Positions 36,502-45,467 of a stretch of 64,000 nt of DNA are shown in pieces. The DNA lies in assembly GCA_964500805.1 (NCBI GenBank), contig CAZCQH010000006.1:62001-126000 (forward strand). Reading direction: 5' to 3'. This DNA comes from Ga0077555 sp964500805 (lineage in GTDB: Bacteria > Pseudomonadota > Alphaproteobacteria > Rhizobiales > Hyphomicrobiaceae). The position numbers and the translations under genes were made by a program. Positions within the stretch are counted from its first letter, which is position 1. Every line of letters begins with the position of its first letter. A model generated the notes under the pieces. The model was not told where the DNA came from. It searched no databases and saw only the letters and a list, made by a program, of their open reading frames with translations.

Positions 36502-37332
36502 TCAGCAGCCCTGCCATTTCGGCGGCCGCTTGTCGAGAAATGCGCCAATCCCCTCTTGAGCATCGCGATACATCATGTTCGCCACCATGACGCGCGCCGC
36601 TTCGGCGTAGGCGTCGGCGAGACCCTTCTCGATCTGTTCGTAGAAAGCGGCCTTGCCAATTGCGATCGTCGCTTGCGATTTGGAGGCGATCTGCCCGGCC
36701 AATTGCATCGCTGTGTCGAGCGCGCTGCCCGCTGGCACCACGCGATTGACGAGACCATAGTCCGCCGCTTCCTTTGCACCGAGCAACTCGCCGAGCAGCA
36801 GCATTTCCATGGCGCGCTTGCGTGGCACATTGCGCGACAGGGCCACCATCGGCGTCGAGCAGAACAGTCCGATATTCACACCGGGCGTCGCAAATCGGGC
36901 ATGCTCGCCGGCAACCGCGAGGTCGCAGGTCGCAACCAGTTGGCAGCCGGCCGCGGACGCCACACCTTCGACAGCTGCGATGATCGGCTTCGGCGAGCGC
37001 ACGATCGCCTGCATCATCGCGGCACAAATTTCCATGACATGGGCATAGTAAGCACGTCCGCCATCGGCGTCGCTGCGCCGTGAAGTCAGCTCACGCAAGT
37101 CGTGGCCCGCCGAGAAGGCGGGCCCCGCTCCTGCAAGCACGATTACCTTGATGGCCGCGTCGACTGACAGTCGATCAACGGCACCATGCAGCGCTTCGAT
37201 CAGCGCCACCGACAAACTATTGCGTTGCTGTGCCCGGTTCAGCGTCAGCAACGCAACCTCACCGCGCCGCTCCTCAAGTAGCGGCACCTCGGTGCCCGAT
37301 TCGGCCTGTCTGGTCGTTCCATCATTGGCCAT
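36502..37332 (-). CDS. Enoyl-CoA hydratase/isomerase family protein
   Basis: 276-aa crotonase-fold protein. The oxyanion-hole sequences GPAFSAGHDLREL and SAAGCQLVATCDLAVAGEHARFATP are present. The usual second catalytic Glu is replaced: the helix after ATPGVNIGLFCSTPMV has no Glu at the hydratase position. It is closest to the ECHDC3-like subgroup, of unsettled activity. AGGAG precedes the ATG. Same strand as the upstream secreted protein (16 nt), so perhaps cotranscribed. Confidence 0.85.
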   Translation of the reverse strand: MANDGTTRQAESGTEVPLLEERRGEVALLTLNRAQQRNSLSVALIEALHGAVDRLSVDAAIKVIVLAGAGPAFSAGHDLRELTSRRSDADGGRAYYAHVMEICAAMMQAIVRSPKPIIAAVEGVASAAGCQLVATCDLAVAGEHARFATPGVNIGLFCSTPMVALSRNVPRKRAMEMLLLGELLGAKEAADYGLVNRVVPAGSALDTAMQLAGQIASKSQATIAIGKAAFYEQIEKGLADAYAEAARVMVANMMYRDAQEGIGAFLDKRPPKWQGC

Positions 37333-37348
37333 GAGCGCACCGCTCCTG

Positions 37349-37882
37349 CTATTGCAGCACTTTCTCTATTTCTGTTCTGAATTTTTTGACGACTTCGACA
37401 TTCTCGGGAAACTTCATCGGCGGCGTATTTTTCAAGGCTTCTGCGAGCTCGTCGAGCATCTGTTTCTTGTCTTTCTCGGGAATAGTCTTGTCGGCGGTGA
37501 TCTCCTCCATCTCCTTCTTGATTGCCGTAATCGGGTCCGTGTACGCGCCCGATTGCGGATCGAGACCACCCATGACCATGGAGATGTTGAAGGCCACATC
37601 GTCGAACTCGACGAAGTTCTGAAAGCCGTGCTTCTTGGCGATGGTGTCGAGCTCGGCCTGCACCTTCGGATCGGGCTTCTCGTTGGGTTGCGCTCCCGAC
37701 TTCTGGGCCAGATCTGCCATGTCCTTCTGTGCCGAGATGAACCCCTTGATCATCTGGTCGGAGAGCTTCACCTGCTTGAATTGCTCCTCGGCCGCCAGGG
37801 CTAAGCCGGCGCCTCCGAGACCGAGCCCGCCGATCACCAGCGTTGCTGCGAAAAGAAGCCTTCTTGCGCTCATTCCAATCAT
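37349..37882 (-). CDS. Hypothetical secreted helical protein
   Basis: 177 aa with a signal peptide (1-about 30: MIGMSARRLLFAATLVIGGLGLGGAGLALAAEEQ is the start region, cleavage after Ala-Leu-Ala). The mature part is charged and mostly helical (FKQVKLSDQMIKGFISAQKDMADLAQK and later Lys/Glu-rich helices). No known domain is recognised. AGAGGTGA seven nt upstream supports the ATG at 37882. It is a plausible periplasmic protein; function unknown. Confidence 0.75.
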   Translation of the reverse strand: MIGMSARRLLFAATLVIGGLGLGGAGLALAAEEQFKQVKLSDQMIKGFISAQKDMADLAQKSGAQPNEKPDPKVQAELDTIAKKHGFQNFVEFDDVAFNISMVMGGLDPQSGAYTDPITAIKKEMEEITADKTIPEKDKKQMLDELAEALKNTPPMKFPENVEVVKKFRTEIEKVLQ

Positions 37883-37978
37883 CACGTCACCTCTCTGTTG
37901 TCTTGAGCAGTTGTCTCGATGCTCGCCAGCGCGATAGCTTCACCACACCGCAAAACTGGGACTGAATTTAGGATGTCA

Positions 37979-38422
37979 ATGGGAGCGAAACACCGCACAC
38001 GTCTTGAATTGACCGAGGTTCGCCGGCTGATCAGCCAACACTTCCCGGGCCTTGATGCCCCAGGACGGCGGACCATTATGGAATCCGTCGATCTTCACGT
38101 TGCGCGTTGCCGTCTCGAGCCTGGTCATAGTTCCATCCGCCCGGGCGGGACGGTATCGGGACCGGCCCTCTTCCACATTGCCGACTTCACGATCTACGTG
38201 GCGCTGATCGCCACCCTGGGTGAGCCCGCAATATCTGCGGTGACCAGTAATCTCAACATCAACTTTCTCACCCGTCCACAACCCAAGGACGTTCTCGCTG
38301 ATGCCTTGCTGCTTCGAATTGGCAAGCGGCTGGCCTATGCCGAAGTGCGGCTTGTCTCTGAAGGGAGCGAGGAACTCATCGCTCATGCGACCGGGACGTA
38401 CGCTTTGCCTCGGATTCCATGA
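37979..38422 (+). CDS. PaaI-like hotdog-fold thioesterase
   Basis: 147 aa. Hotdog domain with the PaaI pattern RPGGTVSGPALFHIADFTIYVALIATLGEPAISAVTSNLNINFL. The Asp in HIADF is in the position of the catalytic acid. Such enzymes hydrolyse acyl-CoA thioesters, often aromatic or medium-chain ones. ATG 37979 has AGGA five nt upstream; ATG 37973 overlaps that site. Divergent from the secreted protein gene across 96 nt. Confidence 0.83.
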   Translation: MGAKHRTRLELTEVRRLISQHFPGLDAPGRRTIMESVDLHVARCRLEPGHSSIRPGGTVSGPALFHIADFTIYVALIATLGEPAISAVTSNLNINFLTRPQPKDVLADALLLRIGKRLAYAEVRLVSEGSEELIAHATGTYALPRIP

Positions 38423-38527
38423 GATTTTTTTAAAGGTAGCGGACTGCCGTATTGAGGTATTGAGATACCGTTATTGTAACTTGTTGTAATTATTGTATTT
38501 TGTTTGTCACTTAGGGAATATTTTTGA

Positions 38528-38556
38528 TTGACGGTGGATGATCGCGCCGCTAGAAG
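38528..38556 (+). promoter_or_regulatory. Probable sigma70-type promoter of rplM-rpsI
   Basis: TTGACG (38528-38533) and TAGAAG (38551-38556) are separated by 17 nt, just after an AT-rich stretch (38420-38530) in an otherwise GC-rich region. The -10 is weak. The same TTGACG -35 is used for rpmB at 6816. The 120-nt leader contains GC hairpins that may carry ribosomal protein control. Confidence 0.55.
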
Positions 38557-38676
38557 CTCTCGGTATCGGGCGCTGGGCGGTTCTCCGCTGGGGGCACCCG
38601 TCGAATTTCGCCTGGGAGCCGCCTGCGGCTCGCCTCGGCGCCGGGCATCTCCGGCGCGCCTTCAGGAGCTTCAGCA

Positions 38677-39138
38677 ATGAAAACCTACTCCGCCAAGCCC
38701 GGCGAGGTGGAAAAGAAATGGGTGCTGATCGACGCCAATGGCCTCGTTGTCGGTCGACTCGCCACCATCATCGCCAACCGCCTCCGCGGCAAGCACAAGC
38801 CCACCTACACCCCGCACGTCGACACCGGTGACAACGTCATTGTGATCAATGCACAGAAGGCGGTCTTTACGGGCAAGAAGTACGAGGACAAGAAGTACGA
38901 GTGGCACACAGGGCATCCAGGCGGCATCAAGACCAGATCGCCGCGCCAGATCATGGAAGGCAAGTTTCCCGGCCGCGTGATCGAGAAGGCTGTCGAACGC
39001 ATGATCACCCGCGGACCCATGCATCGGAAGCTGATGGGCAATCTCAAGGTCTATGCCGGACCCGAGCATCCGCATCAGGCGCAAAACCCTGAAAAGCTCG
39101 ACATCGCCAAATTGAACCGCAAGAACGTGAAGGTCTAA
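38677..39138 (+). CDS. rplM: 50S ribosomal protein L13
   Basis: 153 aa; MKTYSAKPGEVEKKWVLIDANGLVVGRLATIIANRLRGKHKPTYTPHVDTGDNVIVINA and the MLPRG-like segment AVERMITRGPMHRKLMGNLKVYAGPEHPHQAQNP are standard L13. An assembly-initiating large-subunit protein. Followed after five nt by rpsI, the invariant L13-S9 operon. Confidence 0.98.
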   Translation: MKTYSAKPGEVEKKWVLIDANGLVVGRLATIIANRLRGKHKPTYTPHVDTGDNVIVINAQKAVFTGKKYEDKKYEWHTGHPGGIKTRSPRQIMEGKFPGRVIEKAVERMITRGPMHRKLMGNLKVYAGPEHPHQAQNPEKLDIAKLNRKNVKV

Positions 39139-39143
39139 GCCCC

Positions 39144-39626
39144 ATGGCCATCGAACCGACCAAGTCTCTGGGCGATCTGGCTCAGCTCAAGGGTGAAGGC
39201 GCGGAAGCAGCTCCCGTCCACACTCAGAAGATCGACGCCAAGGGCCGCGCCTATGCCACAGGCAAGCGCAAGAACGCCGTCGCCCGCGTCTGGATCAAGC
39301 GCGGCAACGGCAAGATAACCGTCAATGCGAAGGACTTCGACGCCTACTTCGCGCGACCCGTGCTGCAGATGCTGCTGAAGCAGCCGCTGGAGAAGACGCA
39401 GCGCTCGACGCAGTACGACGTGGTCGCGACCGTGACCGGCGGCGGTCTTTCCGGACAGGCGGGCGCGATCCGCCATGGACTGTCAAAGGCGCTCACCTAT
39501 TACGAGCCGGAACTGCGCAAGGTGCTGAAGCCCGAAGGCTTCCTGACCCGCGACAGCCGCGTCGTCGAGCGCAAGAAGTACGGCCGCGTCAAAGCCCGCC
39601 GCAGCTTCCAGTTCTCGAAGCGCTGA
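39144..39626 (+). CDS. rpsI: 30S ribosomal protein S9
   Basis: 160 aa. The conserved core runs from YATGKRKNAVARVWIKRGNGKITVNAKDFDAYFARPVLQMLLKQPL to the C-terminal VVERKKYGRVKARRSFQFSKR, whose tail reaches the P-site tRNA. About 35 residues of N-terminal extension are typical of alphaproteobacteria. The gene ends 26 nt before a strong terminator. Confidence 0.98.
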   Translation: MAIEPTKSLGDLAQLKGEGAEAAPVHTQKIDAKGRAYATGKRKNAVARVWIKRGNGKITVNAKDFDAYFARPVLQMLLKQPLEKTQRSTQYDVVATVTGGGLSGQAGAIRHGLSKALTYYEPELRKVLKPEGFLTRDSRVVERKKYGRVKARRSFQFSKR

Positions 39627-39652
39627 TCAGCGCTTTCTGCTCTGGCATTCGC

Positions 39653-39688
39653 ATCGCCCGCTGGTCCACCCAGCGGGCGATTTTATTT
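39653..39688 (+). terminator. Rho-independent terminator of rplM-rpsI
   Basis: A 12-bp perfect stem, ATCGCCCGCTGG (39653-39664) with its complement at 39670-39681, 5-nt loop, followed by a T-rich run TTTTATTT. Located directly after rpsI. Confidence 0.92.
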
Positions 39689-39845
39689 CTGTTTGGTACC
39701 TGTTTCAGCCGAGCGTCGTCACCTCGGTGTGGGAACGGTGTCAGTCTGAAACCAGACACCGCTCTTGCGTTGTCTTATGCCCCTATTTGATGCCACGATG
39801 GCGCCCAGCACACATCCAATTCGACCCGGGGGAGGCACTCATCAC

Positions 39846-41024
39846 ATGACTCAGCCGCTGCTTTTCACGCCGCTGACCATCCGTAGCGTCACGATGAAGA
39901 ACCGCATCGTGGTCGCGCCGATGCACCAGTATTCCGCCGATAAGGGCTTCGCCACCGACTGGCACCTGATGAACGCGGGCAAGTATGCAGCGGGCGGCGC
40001 TGGTTTCGTTATGATGGAGTCGACCAAGGTGGCGCGAAACGGCTGCGGTACTGTCGGCGACACCGCGCTCTGGGACGACAAGTTCATCCCGAGCTTCAAG
40101 CGCTGCGCCGACTTCATCAAGAAGCATGGCGCCGTCTCCGGCATCCAGCTCGGCCACTCCGGGCGCAAAGCGCGCCTGACGCGGCCATGGGAAGGCGGCA
40201 AGCCGCTCAAGGGCACCGAGCCCGAAATCTACGATTGGGAAGGCTGGGAGCTCGTTGCGCCCTCCGCGATCCCGCACACGCCCAACTCGCCGACGCCGCG
40301 CGCCTTTTCCCACAACGAGGTTCGCGACATGGTCGGCAAGTGGGCCGCCGCCGCCGAGCGCGCCGACAAATGCGGCTTCGACATCCTCGAGATCCACGCC
40401 GCGCACGGCTATCTCATTCATCAGTTCCTCTCGCCCGCCTCCAACCAGCGTACGGATGAGTACGGTGGCTCGGAGCTCAACCGCATGCGCTTTGCGATCG
40501 AGGTGGCGGAAGCCGTGCGCGAGAAGTGGCCGAAGGAGAAACCCCTGTTCATGCGGTTTTCCTGCGAGGACGACGCGGGCTGGGATCTCGACCAAAGCGT
40601 GCGCCTCGCGGGCCACGTGAAAGCCAAAGGCGTCGACGTCATCGACTGCTCGTCGGGCGGCACGCTGGCGCATTCGCCCATGGATGGCGTGCGCTCCAAA
40701 AGGTATGGCTATCAGGTCCCCTACGCGGAGCGCATCCGCAAGGAAGCTGGCATCATGACTATGGCCGTCGGTCACATCGTGCACGCTGACCAAGCCGAGG
40801 CGATCCTGCAGGGCGGTCGCGCCGATCTCGTCGCGCTGGCGCGGGAGATCATGTACAATCCGAACTGGCCCATGGACGCGGCCCAGAAGCTCGGCGCCGA
40901 TCCCGACTACAAAATGGTGCCGCCGCCGCTCGCCTACTGGCTCTCGAAACGCTCCAAGTCCGGCTTCGAAGGCAAGCCTTCGACCTACGTGAACGGTCTG
41001 GGCGAGGGAGCGGGGAAGAGTTGA
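39846..41024 (+). CDS. NADH:flavin oxidoreductase, old yellow enzyme family (YqjM-like)
   Basis: 392-aa FMN-dependent TIM-barrel ene-reductase. Typical stretches: LFTPLTIRSVTMKNRIVVAPMHQYSADKGFATDWHL, IQLGHSGRKA, EIHAAHGYLIHQFLSPASNQRTDEYGGS (the substrate-binding HxxH-like His pair and DxYGG) and ALAREIMYNPNWPM. It reduces activated C=C bonds with NAD(P)H. GGGGGAGG lies upstream of the ATG at 39846; the open frame before it is not needed. Immediately downstream is a Uma2-type remnant. Confidence 0.92.
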   Translation: MTQPLLFTPLTIRSVTMKNRIVVAPMHQYSADKGFATDWHLMNAGKYAAGGAGFVMMESTKVARNGCGTVGDTALWDDKFIPSFKRCADFIKKHGAVSGIQLGHSGRKARLTRPWEGGKPLKGTEPEIYDWEGWELVAPSAIPHTPNSPTPRAFSHNEVRDMVGKWAAAAERADKCGFDILEIHAAHGYLIHQFLSPASNQRTDEYGGSELNRMRFAIEVAEAVREKWPKEKPLFMRFSCEDDAGWDLDQSVRLAGHVKAKGVDVIDCSSGGTLAHSPMDGVRSKRYGYQVPYAERIRKEAGIMTMAVGHIVHADQAEAILQGGRADLVALAREIMYNPNWPMDAAQKLGADPDYKMVPPPLAYWLSKRSKSGFEGKPSTYVNGLGEGAGKS

Positions 41025-41056
41025 GTCGACCCCGTTCGTCAAGCGGCGAGACGCTC

Positions 41057-41402
41057 ATGAACGTAATGTTGCCAAATCGGATGAACGTCGACGAATTCCT
41101 GCGCTGGCTTGAGGCGCAGGACGAAGGACTTTATGAGCTCGAGCGGGGGCGCATTGTCATCATGCAGGCGGAAAACGCGGGCCACGCCACTTGAACGAAA
41201 AGTCGTCGGTTATGCGCTGCTAGCGTCCATCCAGCACTATATTTTGGTCGATCCTGAGGAACGAATTGTTCTGCACTACGGCCGCCGCGAAGTTCAGCTC
41301 GTTCCATCTGAAGCTCCGGTTGAAGATGTCCTGCATCTCCACGCCGTCGGCTTTGACGTTCCTGTTGCTGACTTCTTCGGCCACAAGCCGGCGGCAGCTT
41401 AA
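41057..41402 (+). pseudogene. Degraded Uma2-family (DUF820) gene
   Basis: The first 44 codons from ATG 41057 read like the N-terminus of Uma2 proteins (NVDEFLRWLEAQDEGLYELERGRIVIMQAENAGHA), then hit a TGA. After a shift into the frame ending at 41402 the C-terminal Uma2 motif appears (ASIQHYILVDPEERIVLHYGRRE). The catalytic middle section of roughly 90 residues is missing. So both a frameshift and an internal deletion have occurred. Uma2 proteins are PD-(D/E)XK nuclease-like and spread with mobile DNA. Confidence 0.72.
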
Positions 41403-41454
41403 CAGCTAGTGCGCAAGCTGGGTCGGGGCACGCGACGCGGCCACACGCGGGACC

Positions 41455-42288
41455 TCACCTAAGTGCGAGCTTCAGAACATCGAGGCCGCGCTCGAAAATC
41501 TCCGGGGCGATGTGGCCAGCGCCTGGAACGACCTCGAGCTTCCAGTGCAGTGGTGCGCCAAGCCGGGCGGCAAGCTCCGTGCAGTGTGCGAAGTGCCAAT
41601 GTCCTCTCGCAAACCGGTGCGGGCCTTGCGACATCGCGACAGCACTCCTTGGGAGATCCGGAGCCGACGTGTCGGTGTCGGCATCTCCGAGAAGGATCAC
41701 GAGTGGTTGCGCGAAGTAGCGCCGCAGATGACTTTTATCGAGATCGAGCCCTCCCATGCCAGTCGGATACTCAGCGGCGAGGTCGGGCAGCATGTAGGCG
41801 CCGCAATTGGACGCAACCGCCCGCTCGACGAAATGCGCGTCCGTCAATGCAAGGTATCGCAGCACATACTGTGATCCTGCCGAATTTCCGAACATCCCAA
41901 ACTTAGCTCGGTTGGACCCGATCGCATTGCGGACGTGCAGGAACAATCTATCGATCAGTCCGAAGTTCCACTCCTCCCTCGCGTTGATGGTGCCGTCAGG
42001 CGGAGGACGCCGAACACCTCCAAAGTTGTAAGCATGGACTCCGGGAAACTGGCGAGCGTCGAACTCCGGTACGAGAACGATCTGTTCATTGCGCAACGCG
42101 CGCTCGGCCAACCCATCGCGAAAGGCTTCAGCTGCGCGATCGAGTCCGTGCATTGCAATCACGATGGGCGTGTCACGAGGAACCGACTGTGGGCAACAGT
42201 AGAAAACACGAATGACGCCGCGTGTAGGGACGCAGCGATCCGAAAATCCGAACGAGCCCACTCCGGGTTGCAAAAGATCTTGTCCCAT
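41455..42288 (-). CDS. Alpha/beta hydrolase (esterase/PHB-depolymerase-like)
   Basis: 277 aa. HGLDRAAEAFRDGL after the first strand pair (PIVIAMHG) marks the oxyanion region. The nucleophile elbow is FGNSAGSQ with Ser136. An Asp in LGDADTDTSAPDL and the His in GAGHIAPEIF complete a triad. There is no signal peptide, so it is probably intracellular. The layout resembles carbohydrate esterase family 1/PHB depolymerase-like enzymes. Substrate unknown. Confidence 0.8.
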   Translation of the reverse strand: MGQDLLQPGVGSFGFSDRCVPTRGVIRVFYCCPQSVPRDTPIVIAMHGLDRAAEAFRDGLAERALRNEQIVLVPEFDARQFPGVHAYNFGGVRRPPPDGTINAREEWNFGLIDRLFLHVRNAIGSNRAKFGMFGNSAGSQYVLRYLALTDAHFVERAVASNCGAYMLPDLAAEYPTGMGGLDLDKSHLRRYFAQPLVILLGDADTDTSAPDLPRSAVAMSQGPHRFARGHWHFAHCTELAARLGAPLHWKLEVVPGAGHIAPEIFERGLDVLKLALR

Positions 42289-42524
42289 CTCTCATCACCT
42301 CACTATTGGTGGCTACAGTGGCCAACGCTCACGCCTGCCACTGCTGACAGCAACAAGGCCCGCAAGCCTTGAGGTCCCCTGACAGCGATGCAGCGGGCGA
42401 ATGCCGGGAATGCCCTGAAGGGACTCGGCTGACGTTGCATCCTCGCGCAAGCTTTCTCAAATGATCTTGAGCCCGGTACGCGCGCCTCGACCACCTGGCG
42501 CGCCTCTACCAAGGAGTGCCGCGT

Positions 42525-42929
42525 ATGATCCGCTTGAGCGAGACCCGCAACTTGCCACAGGTCGAGGTTCTGCACCTCTACCGCGCCAACAAGTGGTCGT
42601 CAGCCGACAAGCCCGATCTGCTGATGAAGGCGCTCGCCGGCTCGCACACCGTCGTCTCGGCATGGGATGGCGACCGGCTGGTCGGGCTCGGCAATGCGAT
42701 CACGGACGGCCATCTCGTCGTCTACTATCCGCATCTTCTCGTGCTCCCCGAGTACAAGGGGCAAGGCATCGGTGCGCGGATCATCGATGCGCTCAAGGCC
42801 CGTTACGAAGGATTTCATCAGCACATGCTGGTGGCGGACCCGGATTCGACGGCTTTCTACAAAAAGTGCGGCTTCGAGCGCGCCGGCAAGACGCAATCCA
42901 TGTGGATCTATGCTGGCGGCGATCATTGA
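42525..42929 (+). CDS. GNAT family N-acetyltransferase
   Basis: 134-aa GNAT protein. The acetyl-CoA pyrophosphate loop is LPEYKGQGIGARIIDAL (Q/RxxGxG/A type, about residues 74-90), and the last strand pair is DSTAFYKKCGFERAG. AAGGAG eight nt before the ATG at 42525 decides the start. Acceptor substrate unknown. It is 100 nt upstream of the amidase pair, same strand. Confidence 0.9.
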   Translation: MIRLSETRNLPQVEVLHLYRANKWSSADKPDLLMKALAGSHTVVSAWDGDRLVGLGNAITDGHLVVYYPHLLVLPEYKGQGIGARIIDALKARYEGFHQHMLVADPDSTAFYKKCGFERAGKTQSMWIYAGGDH

Positions 42930-43030
42930 GCGAGACGGCCAGGATTGTGCGGCGCTGATTTTTATTCCCTTGATCTCGAAGCCAGACTGAGTGGAAATCA
43001 TCCTGGTTTTCCCAGCGAGGAGCGCGCGCC

Positions 43031-43240
43031 ATGTCCAAACCCGACGTCAAACGCCTGGCCGAAGAGCACGGTCTGACAAAGCTCACGCCCGAGCAACTGA
43101 AACAATTCGCGCCTGTGCTCGAGAACAATCAGAAGCTTGCAGCGCGCCTGCCCAAGGACCTGCACTGGACCGAGGAGCCAGCCCACACCTTCAAGCTCGC
43201 GCCAACGTCTACGGCCATGCCGGTCAAGGGAGGCAAGTGA
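43031..43240 (+). CDS. Small GatC/AtzG-like partner of the amidase
   Basis: 69 aa, mostly helical: VKRLAEEHGLTKLTPEQLKQFAPVLENNQKLAARL, then LHWTEEPAHTFKLAP. The size, the helical hairpin and the EPAxxF-type tail recall GatC and the AtzG family, small proteins that wrap around GatA-type amidases. It overlaps the amidase start (TGATG), so the two are made together. The assignment is inference from shape and context; no close motif is definitive. Confidence 0.6.
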   Translation: MSKPDVKRLAEEHGLTKLTPEQLKQFAPVLENNQKLAARLPKDLHWTEEPAHTFKLAPTSTAMPVKGGK

Positions 43241-44634
43241 TGACCGACCTCGCCTATCTGGGCATTGCGGACGCTGCCGAGCAGATCCGCGCGAAGAAGC
43301 TCTCGCCCGTCGAGCTGACCAAGGCCTTGCTTGCGCGCATCGAGAAGCTCGACAGTCGCTTCCACGCCTTCATCAAGGTGACGCCCGATATCGCGCTGAA
43401 GGCTGCCAAAGATGCCGAAGCCGAGATCGGCAGAGGCCAGCACAGGGGCCCACTGCACGGCGTACCGTTCGCGCTGAAGGACATCATCGACTGGGCGGGC
43501 CTCAACACTACTGGCCACTCCCGCGTGCTGATCAACAATGTTGCCAAGACCGACGCCGTGGTAACTGAGCGCCTCAAGTCTGCGGGCGGCATCATGATGG
43601 GCAAGCTTGCGACGCACGAGTTCGCCATTGGAGGACCGTCATTCGACCTGCCCTGGCCGCCGGCGGTGAACCCGTGGGGCGGCAAGCATCTTCCCGGCGG
43701 CTCCTCATCGGGTTCGGGCGTGGCGCTCGCCAGCGGGATGGTGCCGGCAGCGCTCGGCACGGACACGGGTGGCTCGGTGCGCAATCCCGCGTCCATGTGC
43801 GCTATCGTTGGACTGAAGCCGACTTACGGTCTCGTTTCTCGCCGCGGCGTATTCCCGCTGTCATTCTCGCTCGATCACGTCGGGCCGATGACGCGCAGTG
43901 TGCGCGACAACGCCCTGCTGCTGCAGATTCTCGCTGGGCATGACGAGCAGGACCCCGGCAGCGCCAAAGTCGACCTCCCCGATTACACGAAGGACCTAGA
44001 GCTCGGTCTCAAGGGCGTGCGCATCGGGCATGTGCGCCACTTCTACGACGGCGACGTGCAGGCTGATCCACGTGTTGCAGCCGCGATCGACAAGGCGGCG
44101 GAGGAGATGCGCAAGCTCGGCGCTGAGGTGCGCGAGGTGCAGTTGCCCACCGCTCAGGAGTTCGAGACCTGCTGCCGCATCATCCTGGCGTCAGAGGCCT
44201 ATTCCATCCACCGCAAGTGGCTGCAGGAGCAGCCGGAGAACTATGGCGAGCTTGGTCGCCAGCGCCTACTCGCAGGCTCGGCGTACACAGCGGCCGACTA
44301 TATCGACGCGCTACGCATGCGGGGCCGGCTCGTTGCGCAGACGCTCGAGGTGTTCAAGACCATCGATGTCGTGCTGACATCATCGAGCCTCGATCCGCCG
44401 GTGCCGCTCGAGGACACTGAAGCCGTGACGCGCACGTATCCGCGCCAGTCGCGTCAGCCGTTCAACGTGACGGGACAGCCCGCACTCGCCATGCCGTCCG
44501 GCTTCACGCCTGATGGCTTGCCTTTATCCCTCCAGCTGATCGGCCGTCCCTTTGAGGAGACGACGGTTTATCGCGTCGCCGCTGCCTATGAGGCCGCGAC
44601 TGGATGGACCAGCCGTCATCCACCCGGGATTTGA
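43240..44634 (+). CDS. Amidase signature family enzyme
   Basis: 464 aa. The Ser-cisSer-Lys triad is visible: Lys80 in FALKDIIDW, the cis-Ser in the GGSSSGSG loop (about residue 155) and the nucleophile Ser179 in DTGGSVR. It hydrolyses amide bonds of an unknown small substrate; homologues include AtzE-like hydrolases and GatA. It is unlikely to be GatA itself because gatB is absent and a short partner gene precedes it. The ATG at 43240 overlaps the stop of that gene. Confidence 0.92.
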   Translation: MTDLAYLGIADAAEQIRAKKLSPVELTKALLARIEKLDSRFHAFIKVTPDIALKAAKDAEAEIGRGQHRGPLHGVPFALKDIIDWAGLNTTGHSRVLINNVAKTDAVVTERLKSAGGIMMGKLATHEFAIGGPSFDLPWPPAVNPWGGKHLPGGSSSGSGVALASGMVPAALGTDTGGSVRNPASMCAIVGLKPTYGLVSRRGVFPLSFSLDHVGPMTRSVRDNALLLQILAGHDEQDPGSAKVDLPDYTKDLELGLKGVRIGHVRHFYDGDVQADPRVAAAIDKAAEEMRKLGAEVREVQLPTAQEFETCCRIILASEAYSIHRKWLQEQPENYGELGRQRLLAGSAYTAADYIDALRMRGRLVAQTLEVFKTIDVVLTSSSLDPPVPLEDTEAVTRTYPRQSRQPFNVTGQPALAMPSGFTPDGLPLSLQLIGRPFEETTVYRVAAAYEAATGWTSRHPPGI

Positions 44635-44708
44635 GTGACTCTTGTATTTAAGTCGGACGCTGAGCGTTCAGTCCCGTAAATTCTTAGGTTGCACAAGGAA
44701 ACGTACCC

Positions 44709-45464
44709 ATGAAGAGCATCGAGTGGAAGATCGACGGGGCGGTGAGGAACGTCACGCTCAACCGACCCGAGAAACGCAACGCGCTCGATGGCGACATGAT
44801 GGAGAGCCTGAAGGCCGTCTTCAAGACGCCGCCTGCGCCGACCGAGCGCGTTGCTGTCATCCGAGGAAATGGTCCTGTGTTCTGCGCCGGCCTCGACATG
44901 AAATGGCGCGCCAACAATGCGCAGGGCGAATCGGGCATCGAGCACATGCTCCACGCGATCGAGGTCTATCCATTGCCCGTCGTCGCCGTGGTCCACGGCG
45001 ATGCGATCGCTGGCGGCAACGAGCTAGCGCTGCACTGCGATCTCGTGGTCGCAAGCAAGAGCGCGCGCTTCGGCATGTCACTGGCTCAGGTCGGCCTCGC
45101 GCCAAGCTGGTTCCTGGCCAAGAAGCTGCTTGAAGTCGCAGGGCCTGTCATCTCCAAGAAAATTCTACTGCTGGGGGACCCGCTCCCAGCCGCCGAGATG
45201 CATGCGCTCGGCCTCATATCGCACCTCGCCGAGCCGGCCGAGCTCGAAGCCGCCGCGCAGAAAGTCATCCAGCGCCTTGCCGACAACGCGCCTCTCTCGC
45301 TTGCCGCCATGAAGGCCCTGATCACGCGCGAGATGCAGTTCCGCGATAGCATCCCTCATGAAGATGTCGATCTCATCGTCGACAAGGCGCGCACCTCGCA
45401 AGACGCGCAGGAGGGCATGCGCGCACGCCTCGAGAAGCGCAAGGCCGCATTTCGCGGAGTGTGA
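44709..45464 (+). CDS. Enoyl-CoA hydratase/isomerase family protein
   Basis: 251-aa crotonase-fold protein. The oxyanion loops are GNGPVFCAGLDMKWRAN (about 58-74) and HGDAIAGGNELALHCDLVVASKSARFGMSLAQVGLAPSW. AGGAAACG lies upstream of the ATG. The C-terminus has the helical trimerisation region (QDAQEGMRARLEKRKAAFRG). It is followed after three nt by a small dimeric-barrel protein; the pair is likely an operon in acyl-CoA catabolism. Confidence 0.88.
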   Translation: MKSIEWKIDGAVRNVTLNRPEKRNALDGDMMESLKAVFKTPPAPTERVAVIRGNGPVFCAGLDMKWRANNAQGESGIEHMLHAIEVYPLPVVAVVHGDAIAGGNELALHCDLVVASKSARFGMSLAQVGLAPSWFLAKKLLEVAGPVISKKILLLGDPLPAAEMHALGLISHLAEPAELEAAAQKVIQRLADNAPLSLAAMKALITREMQFRDSIPHEDVDLIVDKARTSQDAQEGMRARLEKRKAAFRGV

Positions 45465-45467
45465 GTC

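Noticed and set aside
39783..41042. A 419-codon minus-strand frame opposite the old yellow enzyme gene
   Set aside because: Antisense of a clear OYE-family gene; the translation is His/Arg-rich without a recognisable domain.
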